DNA of 64,000 nt from Pohlia nutans (lineage: Eukaryota > Streptophyta > Bryopsida > Bryales > Mniaceae), in the NCBI GenBank assembly GCA_022496805.1, contig CM040103.1, positions 2,188,001 to 2,252,000 on the forward strand, written 5' to 3'. This document shows positions 20,165 to 32,740 of this stretch, piece by piece. Each line of letters begins with the position of its first letter. The stretch's first letter is position 1. A program made the translations under genes and the position numbers. The notes under the pieces are model-generated. The model saw nothing but the letters and a program-made list of their open reading frames with translations, searched no databases and was not told the DNA's origin.

Positions 20165-21370
20165 TTATTACGAGTCGAACTGTGCTTGACACAGCGTTAA
20201 CTGTAGATAGAACATCCACTTGACCTATGCCACGTACCCAGAGATTGTGATCATCGGCTACTGTAATTGATCAAGAATATTCCGGAATTGTCTCGAAGTC
20301 TGTGAACTACTGACACTTATCAGTCATATGCTCTGTTGCGCCAGAATCGGCCAACCAAACATGACTAGCAGTTAGACTGCCACTGACAACAAACGCTTCA
20401 CTCGAAATGGATGATAAAGATACAGTGGAGCAGATGAAGTGGAGCGACTGCGGATGGTACTTGCAGTTATATTTGCCTGACTTTTTCGCTTGTGACGAAA
20501 ATGCTTGTTCGAGAGCTTTCGACGCAGCCGGGACTTGGACGAAGGAGGTGTACCCTGGGATTCAGAATCTGATTCGAGGCGAGAGCATTCATTGGCAAAG
20601 TGGCCAAGATCACCGCAATTAGTGCAGCGGGAATGCTTTTTGAGCTTGGCTAGACGATGAGCCTTGTGCTTCTTTTGTTCGGTAGTAAGACTCTGTTTAG
20701 AGGACCGGGATGTAGTAGGATTCCCTGCACTATGTGCAAAGAAGGCTTTCTCTATTTTGACCTCAGTCTGGCCTGCACGATCTTTAAACGATTGTTCTCT
20801 CTTAACAACTCGAGACTGGAAACTTTGAAGGATCTGTTCATTAAGCGGAATACTATCCCAAGCTAGCAAAAAAGAATCGTAACTAGGAGGTAGTCCGCAT
20901 TTTATCTTGCTGAGTACTTAACGCTCAGAGATCGTTTGTCCAAGATCAATTAGCTGCTTGGCTAATTTTTGAACGTTACTAATAAACACAACAATAGATT
21001 CATTAGAGGAGAGTCTACACTTATAGTACTTCTCCTGTAGAGCAATAATACATTCTTCCGAATGCTGCTGGTGATAAGCGGTTAACTGGCTCGACATTTC
21101 TGCACACGTTGCACAGTTGATAAATTCATGTTTGTGTTTAGTATCCACAGCAGAAAGAATTGCGACAGCAGCTTGCTTGTCTTTTCTTTCCCAGTAATTT
21201 CTATCATCCTCTGTTTCTTGATCCTCACGCTTAAGAATACCGCTAACGATATCGAAAAGATCACGGGATTGAAAAATGAAGGACATATGCATTTTCCATA
21301 ACTGGAAATTAGAGCCGTCATAGCGCTCGACACTGGACGTCTCTTTGATCGAGTCTTCATGATCAGTCAT
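20165..21370 (-). pseudogene. Ty1/copia Gag and start of protease, remnant
   Basis: Gag starts at ATG 21370: RYDGSNFQLWKMHMSFIF (UBN2-type), QEKYYKCRLSSNESIVVFIS, then LPPSYDSFLLAWDSIP, and a knuckle CTNCGDLGHFANEC. An in-frame TAA at 20918-20920 (TISER-TAA-VLSKIKCGLP) would be Gln. In a second frame the protease follows with VWLADSGATEHMTD and ITVADDHNLWVRGIG, crossed by a TAG and by a TGA where Trp is expected, then it stops near 20165. Integrase, RT and LTRs are absent, so it is a truncated copy. Confidence 0.85.
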
Positions 21371-22690
21371 CGTGACTTGAGACTACTGGACTTAATGGTT
21401 TCGAATCAAGAATTAATAGAAAAAACTACGCACGCGCGTTATCAGCAAGAAAGAACACACCGCCTCGTTTAACACCTCTCTGTTAATACGTTCAATGATG
21501 TAACACCTCTCTGTTATCTCTCCGCTTTTCAAATCTACAGTGCGTCACGCAGCTTTCACAGCGTCAAGAATAAGGCCCATAACCTATTGAAAATTCTTCG
21601 ACAGAAACAAACACGTATACTAGACTTAACGCACACACGTCAATACATGTGCATGCTCACACACACAGTTCGGCCAAGAGCATCATGGCTCAATATAACC
21701 ATTGCAAAAGAAAGATACAAAGACGACAGACAAAATCATCACCAGCACGTACACTGTGTCTAAGTACTGAGTGTTCAGGTGTGGTAACGAAGAGTACGAG
21801 AACGACTACGTTCATCCTTCTAACGTACAGAGCTCATTGATGAAATCTATCCAATAACTATTGAAGAAACACATTGAACCTGACGAAACAAAAAAATTAT
21901 GAATGGACTGATAGAACCAGGTCATTTAACTGACGCAGTTTCATAGCCTGGCTCCTGAATGAATACTGGGATCTAGACCAGTCCTAGTTTTCACAGCTCT
22001 GAGCACGCAGTGAATGTCTCAAACTCACAATTTTCCCGCTCTTCAATTTGACACACCATTATAAAGAATAATTATGACCATATCTCCAATACACTTGACA
22101 CGCTAGCCGCTCAGTCTAGCTAATTCCTCAATTGGACTAGGAACTCAATCATGAAGATGTTCACAAGTGTTTATGTGCACGTACAGTCAAGATTATCGAA
22201 AGAGCTGCAGCAACAATAATTATCAACAGACAAAACCAAATCGGCGAACCGAATGCACAAATAATTCAATTCAAGACTAAATCCTTTCATATACATACAT
22301 ACAGTCGTATATATATTGTGTTAATAAGTGGTCAGCTTCGATCAAAGTTGCACATGGTATTATTTTCAAATCATTGTCACAACATCCTGTGATCGATGTG
22401 TGAAGTCAATAATGACTCAGGAATTATTCTAATCAAGTAATCAAGTATTGCTATCAAATGAATATGTACAAAAGAATGGTCATGAGTGTGGAGCTTATGA
22501 TTAGAAAGAATGGCAACTGTCTGATGGAATGAAGCAAGAGATCGACGAACAGCTGTATTCTGTCGGCGAGCGGAAGAACTAGCTCAGACATTCAATGATT
22601 GGCATTCAATTGGCTCCAGGGCATCTTCAAATTTAGTCTTGCTTTCGTTGCACGATCTTGACTAGCTGTCTTCCAATCAGTTGACCTGTT
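21371..22690. other. 3' flank of peptide-gene copy A, no other gene seen
   Basis: After the copia leader (to about 21850), the DNA from about 21850 matches in reverse complement the downstream flank of peptide-gene copy C (about 45660-46690), for example the block TTTGTTTCRTCAGGTTCAA. This shows that a unit of about 1 kb on this side was duplicated with the gene. Small ORFs here are not supported. Confidence 0.5.
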
Positions 22691-22801
22691 TCATGGACGC
22701 TTAGACGGAGGTCGCCACTTGGAGGATCCACCATTGCCCATGCGACCCGACTGCTTCGGAGGTCTCCACTTCGATGATCCCCCATCGCCCATCACTGCCA
22801 T
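22691..22801 (-). CDS. Repeat peptide gene, copy A (36 residues)
   Basis: The product starts MAVMGDGGSSKWRPP and has two units of (M)G(D/N)GGSSKWRPP separated by KQSGR, ending SKRP and TGA. It has no signal peptide or membrane segment and is basic, with Trp, Arg and Pro in each unit. Three other copies (B, C, D) keep the same unit, so coding is under selection. I do not recognise the family. The upstream part of its transcription unit was cut off by a 13.3-kb insertion at 22897 and now lies at 36225-36700. Its role is unknown; a processed peptide or a short unstructured binding protein are possibilities only. Confidence 0.8.
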   Translation of the reverse strand: MAVMGDGGSSKWRPPKQSGRMGNGGSSKWRPPSKRP

Positions 22802-22888
22802 TGCAAATTTCTCGAACTCGTAAAGCTCGACTTTTGAAGCTCAGTCTCGGAACACGGGAAGTGCAGCTTGGTCTGCAGACTTGGATCA

Positions 22889-22896
22889 GCGGGAGC
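22889..22896. other. Target site duplication GCGGGAGC, left
   Basis: An identical GCGGGAGC follows the element at 36217-36224. Eight bases is the hAT duplication length. Confidence 0.92.
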
Positions 22897-23139
22897 CAGG
22901 GTTATTCATCCTGTCGTGTCGGAGAGAAATCCCGACACAATGTCGTGTCATGCCGGCATGATGTCATGTCGGCATTATGCCGGATCGTGTCGGGATCATG
23001 CCGGCCTGTTTTTTTACCAGGTAATTTTTTTTTTCACTTTTACCACGCATGTCGACACGTTAGTATTTGACGTGGACTACTTGATGACGTGGACTTCTGT
23101 TGAAATGAAGGTCCTTTAGTAAAATCAAATGGTTTTACC

Positions 23140-24125
23140 CATCATCCCCACCCGACTGCCCACTGCCCGTCTGCCCCCCCCCGACTGCATCCTTCCCGTC
23201 TGCCCTCGCCGACTGCCCGGGCCGACAGACCCTCCCCGTCTGCCCTCGCCGACAGCCCCCGGTCCGACTGCCCCCTCCGTCTGCCCCTCCCCGTCTGCCG
23301 TGGCAGTCAGCTTGAGGCAGTCGGGAGTTGAAAAGGTGCAACTGGAAGTTGAAAGGGTTAGTTAAGCAAAAACAGTTGGAAGTTGAAAAGGGGCAGTCGG
23401 ACCAAGGCAGAGGCATTCGGACAAAAGCAGAGAGGCAGTCGGACAAAGGCAGACACAGTCGGACAAAGGCAGTCGGGAGTTGAAAGGGGACATTTGAAAG
23501 TTGGAAAGGGTAGACATGGTGAAAGTAGTCGAGAAATAAAAGGAGGCATTCGCTTGGAGGTTGGAGGCAGTTGGTTGGTTAGAAACAACAAAAGGTAGTC
23601 GAGAGTTGAAAGGGGAATTGGTAAAATCAATTGAGAAGGCGGTTGGGAGTTGTCATAATATCATTTGGGCTAAAGAATGTTTAGAATTGAAAAGGAACAA
23701 TCGGATTAGAGGCTCAAAAGTTGAAAGGCAAGTTAAAAGTTGAAACGCAAATTAAGAGTTGAAAGTAGTCAATTTAAACACACAATCGGGCAAGAAACAT
23801 TTGGGAGTCAAAGGGAGACAATCATACAAGAAGCACTTGAAGGAAGTGAGCTAGAAGTTGGGAATTGAAAGGAGCAACGAGATTGAAGGAAATCTGGAGT
23901 TAAATGGGAGAGTAGGGCTAAAGTCAGTTGGAAGTTGAAAGGGGCAATTGGACTAAAAGGAGTCCAAACTTGAAAGGAGGAGTAGGACTAGAAGCAAGTC
24001 AAGAGTTGAAAAGTAGTTGGTCAAGAGCTAGGAGTTGAAGGAAACAGTAATGCTAGAAGTAGTTTAAGAGTTGAGGAGTTCAAGGGGCATTGAGGTTAGG
24101 AGTTGGGATTTGAAAGGGCTAAAGG
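23140..24125. repeat. Minisatellite, GGCAGTCGG/GAGTTGAAAGG family, left arm
   Basis: It first reads as CCCGACTGCC repeats (23145-23300), then switches to GGCAGTCGGGAGTTGAAAGG-like units that decay rightward. Proline-rich frames on either strand are a by-product of the repeat. Confidence 0.85.
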
Positions 24126-24129
24126 AGTT

Positions 24130-24680
24130 AAATAGAAGTATGCATAGTTCTAATTGGGGTACCCCTCTTTTTACATGACAAATAGGTGAATTTTGCTTCC
24201 TAACTTCCAAATTTTATTGAATTTTTTCATTTCAATTGACTAAAATTATTATTTTTTAAATCAAAAAATCATTCACACCTCGATGAAATTAAATACTTCA
24301 ATTCAAGTTCAACCATTTAATTGAATACATAACTTTTCATATTTTTATGCTTGTTGGAATATGATTCCTAAAAATCTAAAATGAACATTTGTATCTAAAA
24401 TTTGTACCAAAATGACATCATTTGATATTTTAAATAATTTTTTTGAATGTTTATTAGTAGATAGGACAAACATTGATCTTTAAACATAAAATCTCTTTTA
24501 AAATGTTCAAAACTCTTCAATTTTGACATGAATTTTTTCTTAAGTACTTCATGAGTGTAGGAAATCAAAACCACATTTGGTAGATTCAATTTCTATTTTT
24601 TCTTATTAATAAGAACATAATCAAAGTTGCTATAAGGGCTCATTTAAGAGTTAAGACTGTCTTTTGGAGTACCCCGAGTA
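24130..24680. other. AT-rich insert bounded by GGGGTAC...GTACCCC
   Basis: It interrupts the minisatellite. The ends GGGGTACCCCTC (24158) and GGAGTACCCC (24665) are a short imperfect inverted pair, and a similar pair bounds 38053-38657. It is possibly a small DNA element; the evidence is thin. Confidence 0.35.
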
Positions 24681-24779
24681 GAAATATGCCTAGGTATGGC
24701 AGTAGGGAATTAAAACAAGCAATTGGGCTAAAAGAAGTTCAGACTTGAAAGGGGAATATGACTAAAGACATTGGTAGTT

Positions 24780-26760
24780 GAAAGAGGGGCAGTCGGGAAT
24801 TAAAAGGGGGCAGTCGGGTTAGGGGCAGTCGGACAAGAGGTAAACAGGAGTTGAATAGGGAATTGAAAAGGGAGTTCAACAATGAAACTATATACTTTGA
24901 GCTTTTAATGTTTTTGTCAGACTATATTAATGATGGATTGACTTAACTTTTGTTTTTTGTCACTTCCAAAATAAGCCCCGTTCGGGGACACACGAAGGGA
25001 AACACTACTCATACAAAGGTGGATTCTTGGTTTTGAGCCCAACAGCTCCCTGAGGGGGCAGTCGAACTAGAAGCAGTCGGGAGTTGAAAGGGCGCAGTCG
25101 GGTTAGGGGCGGTCGGGAGTTGAAAGGGGCAATCGGACTAGAGGCAGTCAGGAGTTGAATAGGGGATTGAAAAGGGAGTTCAACAATGAAACTATATACC
25201 TAGAGCTTTTAATGTTTTGGTCAAACTACATTAATGATGGATTGACTTAACTTTTGTTTTTTGTCATTTCCAAAATAAGCCCCGTTCGGGGACACACAAA
25301 GGGAAACACTACTCATACAAAGGTGGATTCTTGGTTTTGAGCCCAACAGCTCCCTGAGAGCATGGCCACCCTTGCCCTCAACAAGTGGCCTTTTGGCATT
25401 GTAGAGGGCCCTTACACTTTTTTCTCTCCCACCCTTGGGTTTGGCAGTGGCCTCTCTTACAAGGCCTCTGTAGAAATGAGCTTTGCCACGCTAGATTGTT
25501 GAGTCTTGCATTTGCCTCTAGAGCTTGAAATCCAGGCTATTTGAGGGAGATAATCATTGCATTAATTGCGATAATCACCCATGGTCCAACATGCATGTGC
25601 TGGCGCGGTGCTTTCCATCCTCTTGACTTGAATGTAATCAATGAATCATTCCCACCCATGGCCCAGCATGCATGTGGTGCTTCCCATTGGCCATGGGCTC
25701 TTCATTTTTCAGATTCTCAAATTCAAGGAGACTCAACAGTGGGGGTTCAAAATTTGAAAGGCCACTTGAACTCCTACAGTGCCCTCTCAAACCACTGTTG
25801 AAGGCCACTTGATGAGGGCATGGGTGGGAATGCTCTGAGGGGGCAGTCGAACTAGAGGCAGTCGGGAGTTGAAAGGGCGCAGTCGGGTTAGGGGCGGTCG
25901 GGAGTTGAAAGGGGCAGTCGGACTAGAGGCAGTCAGGAGTTGAATAGGGAATTGAAAAGGGAGTTCAACAATGAAACTATATACTTTGAGCTTTTAATGT
26001 TTTGGTCAAACTACATTAATGATGGATTGACTTAACTTTTGTTTTTTGTCACTTCCAAAATAAGCCCCGTTGGGGAACACACGAAGGGAAATACTACTTA
26101 TACAAAGGTGGATTCTTGGTTTTGAGCCCAACACCTCCCTGAGGGAGCAGTCGGACTAGAGGCAGTCGGGAGTTGAAAGGGGGCAGTCGGGAGTTCAAAG
26201 GGGCAGTCGGACTAGAGGCAGTCAGGAGTTGAATAGGGAATTGAAAAGGGAGTTCAACAATGAAACTATATACCTAGAGCTTTTAATGTTTTTGTCAAAC
26301 TACATTAATGATGGATTGACTTAACTTTTGTTTTTTGTCATTTCTAAAATAAGCCCCATCCGGAGACACACGAAGGGAAACACTACTCATACAAAAGTGG
26401 ATTCTTGGTTTTGAGCCCAATAGCTACCTGACGGGGCAGTCGGACTAGAGGCATTTGGGAGATGAAAGGGTGCAGTCGGGTTAGGGGCGGTCGGGAGTTG
26501 AAAGGGGCAGTCGGACTAGAGGGACTAGAGACAGTCAGGAGTTGAATAGGGATTTGAAAAGGGAGTTCAACAATGAAACTATATACCTAGAGCTTTTAAT
26601 GTTTGTGTCAGACTACATTAATGATGGATTGACTTAACTTTTGTTTTTTGTCACTTCCAAAATAAGCCCCGTTCGAGGACACACGAAGGGAAATACTAAT
26701 CATACAATGGTGGATTCTTGGTTTTGAGCCCAACAACTCCCTGATTGCCCATCCGACTGC
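24780..26760. repeat. Tandem units of about 300 bp, left arm
   Basis: The unit contains GAGTTCAACAATGAAACTATA, AGCTTTTAATGTTTTTGTCA, CTTCCAAAATAAGCCCCGTT, and TTGGTTTTGAGCCCAACAGC, with GGCAGTCGG blocks between units. Copies begin near 24860, 25170, 25955, 26250 and 26560, with a divergent one near 27370. Inverted copies lie at about 31710-32600. Confidence 0.88.
25358..25835. mobile_element. PIF/Harbinger-like MITE, 478 bp, TSD TGA
   Basis: Ends GAGCATGGCCACCC and GGGTGGGAATGCTC, flanked by TGA at 25355-25357 and 25836-25838. It sits between GCTCCC-TGA and GGGGCAG, which are adjacent in sibling repeat units, so those are empty sites. The ends resemble the GAGCATGCCCAGCAGCA family at 41290-42712. 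Confidence 0.82.
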
Positions 26761-26862
26761 CATTCCCGATTGCCCCCACCCCCCGACTGCCTCCAACTGC
26801 CCCATTTCGCCGACGACCTAGCATCCGAACAAATGTTTTGAATTCAAAAACCACAAATCCAT

Positions 26863-27274
26863 CCCGGGGAGGTCACTCCATTGTCAAGTTGAACACCACG
26901 TGCGTTCAAAGTTTGCTACCCCTATCTTATATGCCATAAATAATTTTAAAAATTATGATATTTTTTCTACATATACGTAACCATTGATAACATCTTTTGT
27001 ATATTTTTTTGAAATTTTTAGTCATCTTCATTTTTTTTAGTAATTGTTTTAGTTCATTTCTACGTCATTCTAGTTAGAAACGGTATGTTTTATAAAAAAA
27101 GAAAGATCATCAAATTTGGTTATCTTTTTTTACTATGTAATAGATACTGAGTATATCTACTCATGAAAAAAAATTGATAAAATTTTGACCCATTTTGGTG
27201 ATGCAACTTAGAAAACTTAGATTTATTTTGAACGCACGTGGTTTTCAACTTGACAATGGAGTGACCTCCCCGGG
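26863..27274 (+). mobile_element. 412-bp MITE, 8-bp TSD AAATCCAT, copy 1
   Basis: Long inverted ends (CCCGGGGAGGTCACTCCATT, then GTTGAA and ACCACGTGCGTT) and flanks AAATCCAT at 26855-26862 and 27275-27282. A second 412-bp copy in opposite orientation is at 60086-60497. The inverted arm of the host element at 31960-32030 preserves the unfilled site with a single AAATCCAT. The class is hAT-like by TSD length; the ends differ from CAGGGT. Confidence 0.93.
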
Positions 27275-27659
27275 AAATCCATCTCCATACCACATCTCTC
27301 CACTCCAACCTTGCTCAAGAGACACGTCAGAATAGAATATCAGGTGTAGGTGTAGAATGAAGAATTTTAAATCCATAATCACGCTGAACAAAAAACTATA
27401 TACCCAAAGCTTTTAATTTTTAAGTTAGACTGGATTAATGATGAATTGACTTAATATTTGTTTTTTGTCACTTCCATAATACGCCTTGTCAAGGGGCACA
27501 TGGAGGGAAACACTACCCAAAGAAAGTTGGATTCTTGGTTTTGGGCCCAACAACTCTCCATCTGCCACTCCCGACTGCCCCTGCCACTCCCGACTGCCCT
27601 GACTGCCTAGCGTCCGTACATCACCAATTAGAAAACCAAAAGTCCCTCTTCATACAATA

Positions 27660-28740
27660 TCTCTCCGTAGAGCATCCTAGAAGGCATATTATATAATCTA
27701 TTAAGCTTTGGATATAATTATATCAATTTCTAATATAAAACACATGTGTCATATCATTTGGATGATGTTAGAACATCGTGAAACGCATATTATATAATCT
27801 ATTAAGCTACGGATATAATTATATGCTCCTGTGTAATATAAAACACATGTCATATATCATTTGGATGATAGTAGAACATCGTGGAAGGCATATTATGTAA
27901 TATATTAAGCTATGGGTATAGTTTTATGTCCATGTCTAATGTAAAACACATGTCGCATGTCATTTGGATGATGGTAGAACATCGTGGAACGCATATTATA
28001 TAATCTATTAAGCTACGGATATAATTATATGCTCGTGTCTAATATAAAACACATGTCGCATATCATTTGGATGATGGTAGAACATCGTGGAACGCATATT
28101 ATGTAATATATTAAGCTATGGGTATAGTTTTATGCCCATGTCTAATATAAAACACATGTGGCATATCATTTGGATGATAGTAGAACATCGTCGAAGGCAT
28201 ATTCTATAATATAGTAAGCTTTGGATATAATTATATATTTATATGCCCATTTTCTAATATAGAACACATGTCACATATCATCTGGATGATGGTAGAACAT
28301 CGTGGAACGCATATAATATAATCTATTAAGCTACGGATATAATTATATGCTCGTGTCTAATATAAAACACATGTCACATATCATTTGGATAATGGTAGAA
28401 CATCGTGGAATGCATATTATATAATATATTAAGCTATGGATATGTCCATGTCTAATATAAAACACATGTGGCATATCATTTCGATGATGGTAGAACATCG
28501 TGGAAGGCATATTCTATAATATCGTAAGCTCTGTATATAATTATATATTTATATGCCCATTTTCTAATATAGAACAGATGTCGCATGTCATTTGGATGAT
28601 GGTAGAACATCGTGGAACGCATATTATGTAATTTATTAAACTCTGGATATAATTATATGCCCATTTCGAATATAAAACACATGTCGCATATCATTTGGAT
28701 GATGGTAGAACATCGTGGAACGCATATTATATAATCTTTC
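27660..28740. repeat. Tandem array, units of about 103-112 bp, left
   Basis: About ten units, each with GGTAGAACATCGTGGAA, CATATTATATAATCTATTAAGC, GGATATAATTATATG and AAAACACATGTC...ATCATTTGGATGAT. Unit starts marked by AACATCG fall near 27771, 27874, 27978, 28081, 28183, 28294, 28399, 28493, 28605 and 28709. Confidence 0.9.
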
Positions 28741-30920
28741 AAGCTATGGATGTAATTATATGCCCCTTAATATACATCTATGGTATATATATGTATATAT
28801 ATGTATGTGTTTTTATATCATATATGCATACAGATCATATTGGAATGATGCTCATACATCACCCACGACATTTTATATATATGATTTTGGGCTTTGTATA
28901 TTAGGATATGCATTTATATCATATGATGAACATATTTTATAAAATTTGGATGATGCCCACACCTTGTCATAGGCATTTGACATATAACTATGGGCTTTTC
29001 TAGTAAGAGATGTTTTTATACAAGTATAAGAAACACATGTGTCATAATATTTTGATGATGCTCACTCGTCACCCATGGCGTTTAATAGTTAACTATGGTC
29101 TTTTTGTACTGTTATATGGCATTGTATTATATAAAACACATGTTTCATATTATTTTGATAATGCCTATACATCTCCATTAGCATTTTATATATTACTATA
29201 GGCTATGTATATATGTAATACGTATATGCATTTATGTTATATGAAACATTTATATACATATATATATATATATGTATATATGTATATATATGTATATCAT
29301 ATTATTTGGATGATGTCCACTTATCAGCTATCACATTTTACATATAACTATGGCCATTGTATATTTTAATATATGAGTTCATATTACATAAAACATTTAT
29401 CTCAAATTAACAGGATGATGCCCACACATTAATCACATTTTAAATATAACTATAGCATTTGTGTATATTACAACATGCCTTTACATCATATGAGACACAT
29501 GTGTCGTATTATTTGAATGATGTCTACATATCACTCATGGCATTTATATATAACTATGGCCTTTATATATAATTATATGTTTTTATATGATATAAACACT
29601 CAAGTCGTAATATTTGAATAGTACCTACACATCAATCATAGAATTTTTTATATTTCACTATGGCATCTCCACCTGATCATATGCTCTTATATGATATGAC
29701 ACATATGTATCGTATTATTTGGATGATGTCCATACATCACTCATGGCAATTTTATATAACTATGACCTTTCTATATAATTATATGCCTTTATATGATATG
29801 ATCACACAAGTCATATTATTTGAATGGTCCTCATATATCTTTTATGGCATTTTAGATTTAATTGTGGCCTTTACATGTGTATGCCTTTATATCATTTGAA
29901 AAACACGTGACATATTATTTGAATGGTTCCAAACATTATTTGTAGCATTTAATATATAACTCTAGCCTTTGTTTATTCTTATATAGCCTCATATTTAATG
30001 AAATTCATATGTAATACAATTGTATTTGGATGATGCCCATATATCACCTATGGCATGCGATATATAACTACGGTCTCTATATACAATGTGTACAATGTAT
30101 AATAGTATGTGCCTTTATTAAATGCCTCTATCATATTGTTTAGATGATGCCTATACATCTCTCATATCATTTTATATACAACTATGGGCTTTATATATTA
30201 TTGTATGTCTTCATATCATATTAAACAACTATATCATACTATTTGATTAATGCCCATATAGCCATATAGCATTATATATGTATATATGTATGTACACATA
30301 TACATACATACATGTATATATATATACATACACATATACAAATGGCATATGTATGTTAGTATACACCTTTCTATCATAAGAAACACATATGCCATATATT
30401 TGGATGATGCCACACATCACCCACAAAATTTCATGTATAAACATGAGCTTTTTATATTAGTGTATGCCTTTATATTATATGAAAAACATGTCTCATATTA
30501 TTTGAATGGTGCCTACATATCATCCTCGGCATTTTACAAATAAACATGTTCTTAGTATCCTTTTATGTGCCTTTATATCATATCAAATACATGTCTTGTA
30601 TCATTTGAATGATAATTGTATATCTTTTATGACATTTTATATATAACTAAGGACTATGTATATTAGTATATACTCTTACATCATATCAAACATATGTGCC
30701 ATATTATCCAAATGATGTCATGTCACGAGTAACCCATGGTATCTTATTACTATAGTATTTTTGTATTAGTACATGTCTTTCTTTTATTTGAATCACGTAT
30801 TTCACATAATTTGAATGATGTCTACACTTCACCCATGTCATTTTATAAGTAACAATGACCTATTTATTTTAAGTTCCTAAACGTTTCTCATGTTGTTATT
30901 CTACTTGAAGTTACAATTAT
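28741..30920. repeat. AT-rich core of the giant element, diverged units
   Basis: Weak repeats of a pattern like TTATATCATATGAAACACATGTGTCATATTATTTGGATGATGCC-type blocks, with (TATA/GTAT) runs near 29255-29300 and 30265-30345. No gene is seen; short ORFs here are chance. Confidence 0.7.
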
Positions 30921-30949
30921 TTTTAAGATATGTTTGAGGGTTTAGGGCT

Positions 30950-31625
30950 AAAAATGGGCATATAACTGTATCCAGGGCTTAATAGATTATATTATACACC
31001 TTCCACGATATTAAACCATCATCCGACTCTTATGCCACATGTGTCTTATATTAGACATAGACATATAAGTATCTCCAAAGATTAATAAACTATATAATAT
31101 GCCTTTTACGATGTTATAACGTCATCCAAATGATATGCGACATGTTTTTTAAATTAGAATTATATTCAACGCTTAATAGATTATATAATATGCCTTTCAT
31201 AATGTTCTACCATTATCTAAATGATATGTGACATGTGTTCTATATTAGAACTGGACATATAATTATATCTAAAGCTTGATAGATAATAGAAAATGCCTTC
31301 CACAAGGTTCTACCATCATCCAAATGATATGCCATAAATGTTTTATATTAGACATGGGCATAAAACTATACCCATAGCTTAATAGATTACATAATATGCC
31401 TTCCACGATGTTCTACCATCATCCAAATGATATGTGACATGTGTTTTATATTAGACACGAGCATATAAATATATCCGTAACGTAATAGATTATATAATAT
31501 GCCTTTCACGATGTTCTAACATCATCCAAATGATATGACACATATGTTTTATATTAGAAATTGATATAATCATATTCAAAGCTTAATAGATTATATAATA
31601 TGCCTTCTAGGATGCTCTATGGAGA
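30950..31625. repeat. Same 103-112-bp array, inverted, right
   Basis: Reverse complement of the left array: GCCTTCCACGATGTTCTACC, ATCATCCAAATGATATG, and AATAGATTATATAATATGCC recur about six times. With 27660-28740 it forms the stem of a very large hairpin-like structure. Confidence 0.88.
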
Positions 31626-31639
31626 GATATTGTATGAAG

Positions 31640-32740
31640 AGGGACTTTTGGTTTTCTAATTGGTGATGTACGGACGCTAGGCAGTCGGGGCAGTCGAGAG
31701 TGGCAGACGGAGAGTTGTTGGGCCCAAAACCAAGAATCCAACTTTCTTTGGGTAGTGTTTCCCTCCATGTGCCCCTTGACAAGGCGTATTATGGAAGTGA
31801 CAAAAAACAAACATTAAGTCAATTCATCATTAATTCAGTCTGACTAAAAAATTGAAAGCTTTGGGTATATAGTTTTTTGTTCAACGTGATTATGGATTTA
31901 CAATTCTTCATTCTACACCTCTTATTCTATTCTGAAGTGTCTCTTGAGCAAGGTTGGAGTGGAGAGATGTGGTATGGAGATGGATTTGTGGTTTTTGAAT
32001 TCAAAACATTTGTTCAGATGCTAGGCAGTCGGCGAAATGGGGCAGTTGGAATTGGGCAGTCGGGTGGGGTAGTTCAAGATTACATTACAAGGGCGAAGGG
32101 CAGATGGAGGCAGTCGGGAGGTGGGGGTAGTCGGGAGCGGCAGTCGGATGGGTAGTCAGGGAGCTATTGGGCTCAAAACCAAGAATCCACCTTTGTATGA
32201 GTAGTGTTTCCCTTCGTGTGTTCCCGAACGGGGCTTATTTTGGAAGTGACAAAAAACAAAAGTTAAGTCAATCCATCATTAATGTAGTCTGACAAAAAAA
32301 TTAAAAGCTCTGACTAGGTATATAGTTTCATTGTTGAACTCCCTTTTCAACTCTCGACTGCCTCTAGTCCGACTGCCCTCTCAGGGAGCTGTTGGGCTCA
32401 AAACCAAGAATCGACCTTTGTATGAGTAGTGTTTCCCTTCGTGTGTCTCCGGACGGGGCTTATTTTGGAAGTGACAAAAAACAAAAGTTAAGTCAATTCA
32501 TCATTAATTTAGTTTGACACAAACATTAAAAGCTCTAGGTATATAGTTTCATTGTTGAATTCCCTTTTCAAATCCCTATTCAACTCCTCACTGCCTCTAG
32601 TCCGACTGCCCCTTTCAACTCCCGACTGCCCCCTTTGAACTCCCGACTGCCTAACCCGACTACCCCCTTTGAACTCCCGATTGCCTATAGTGTGACTGCC
32701 CCTTTTCAACTCCCGGTTGTCTGTAGTCAGTAGTCTGACT
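31640..32740. repeat. Inverted copies of the 300-bp units, right arm
   Basis: GGGCTCAAAACCAAGAATC, AAGTGACAAAAAACAAA and GTATATAGTTTCATTGTTGAA recur in the order opposite to the left arm. It contains at 31980-31987 the empty target of the 412-bp MITE (ATGGATTT once). Confidence 0.88.

Noticed and set aside
20372..20622. Plus-strand ORF over the copia region
   Set aside because: Shadow of the minus-strand Gag, which has the knuckle and UBN2-type motifs.
27660..31625. CRISPR-like array
   Set aside because: Units are about 105 bp and similar throughout, with no unique spacers; a eukaryotic tandem repeat.
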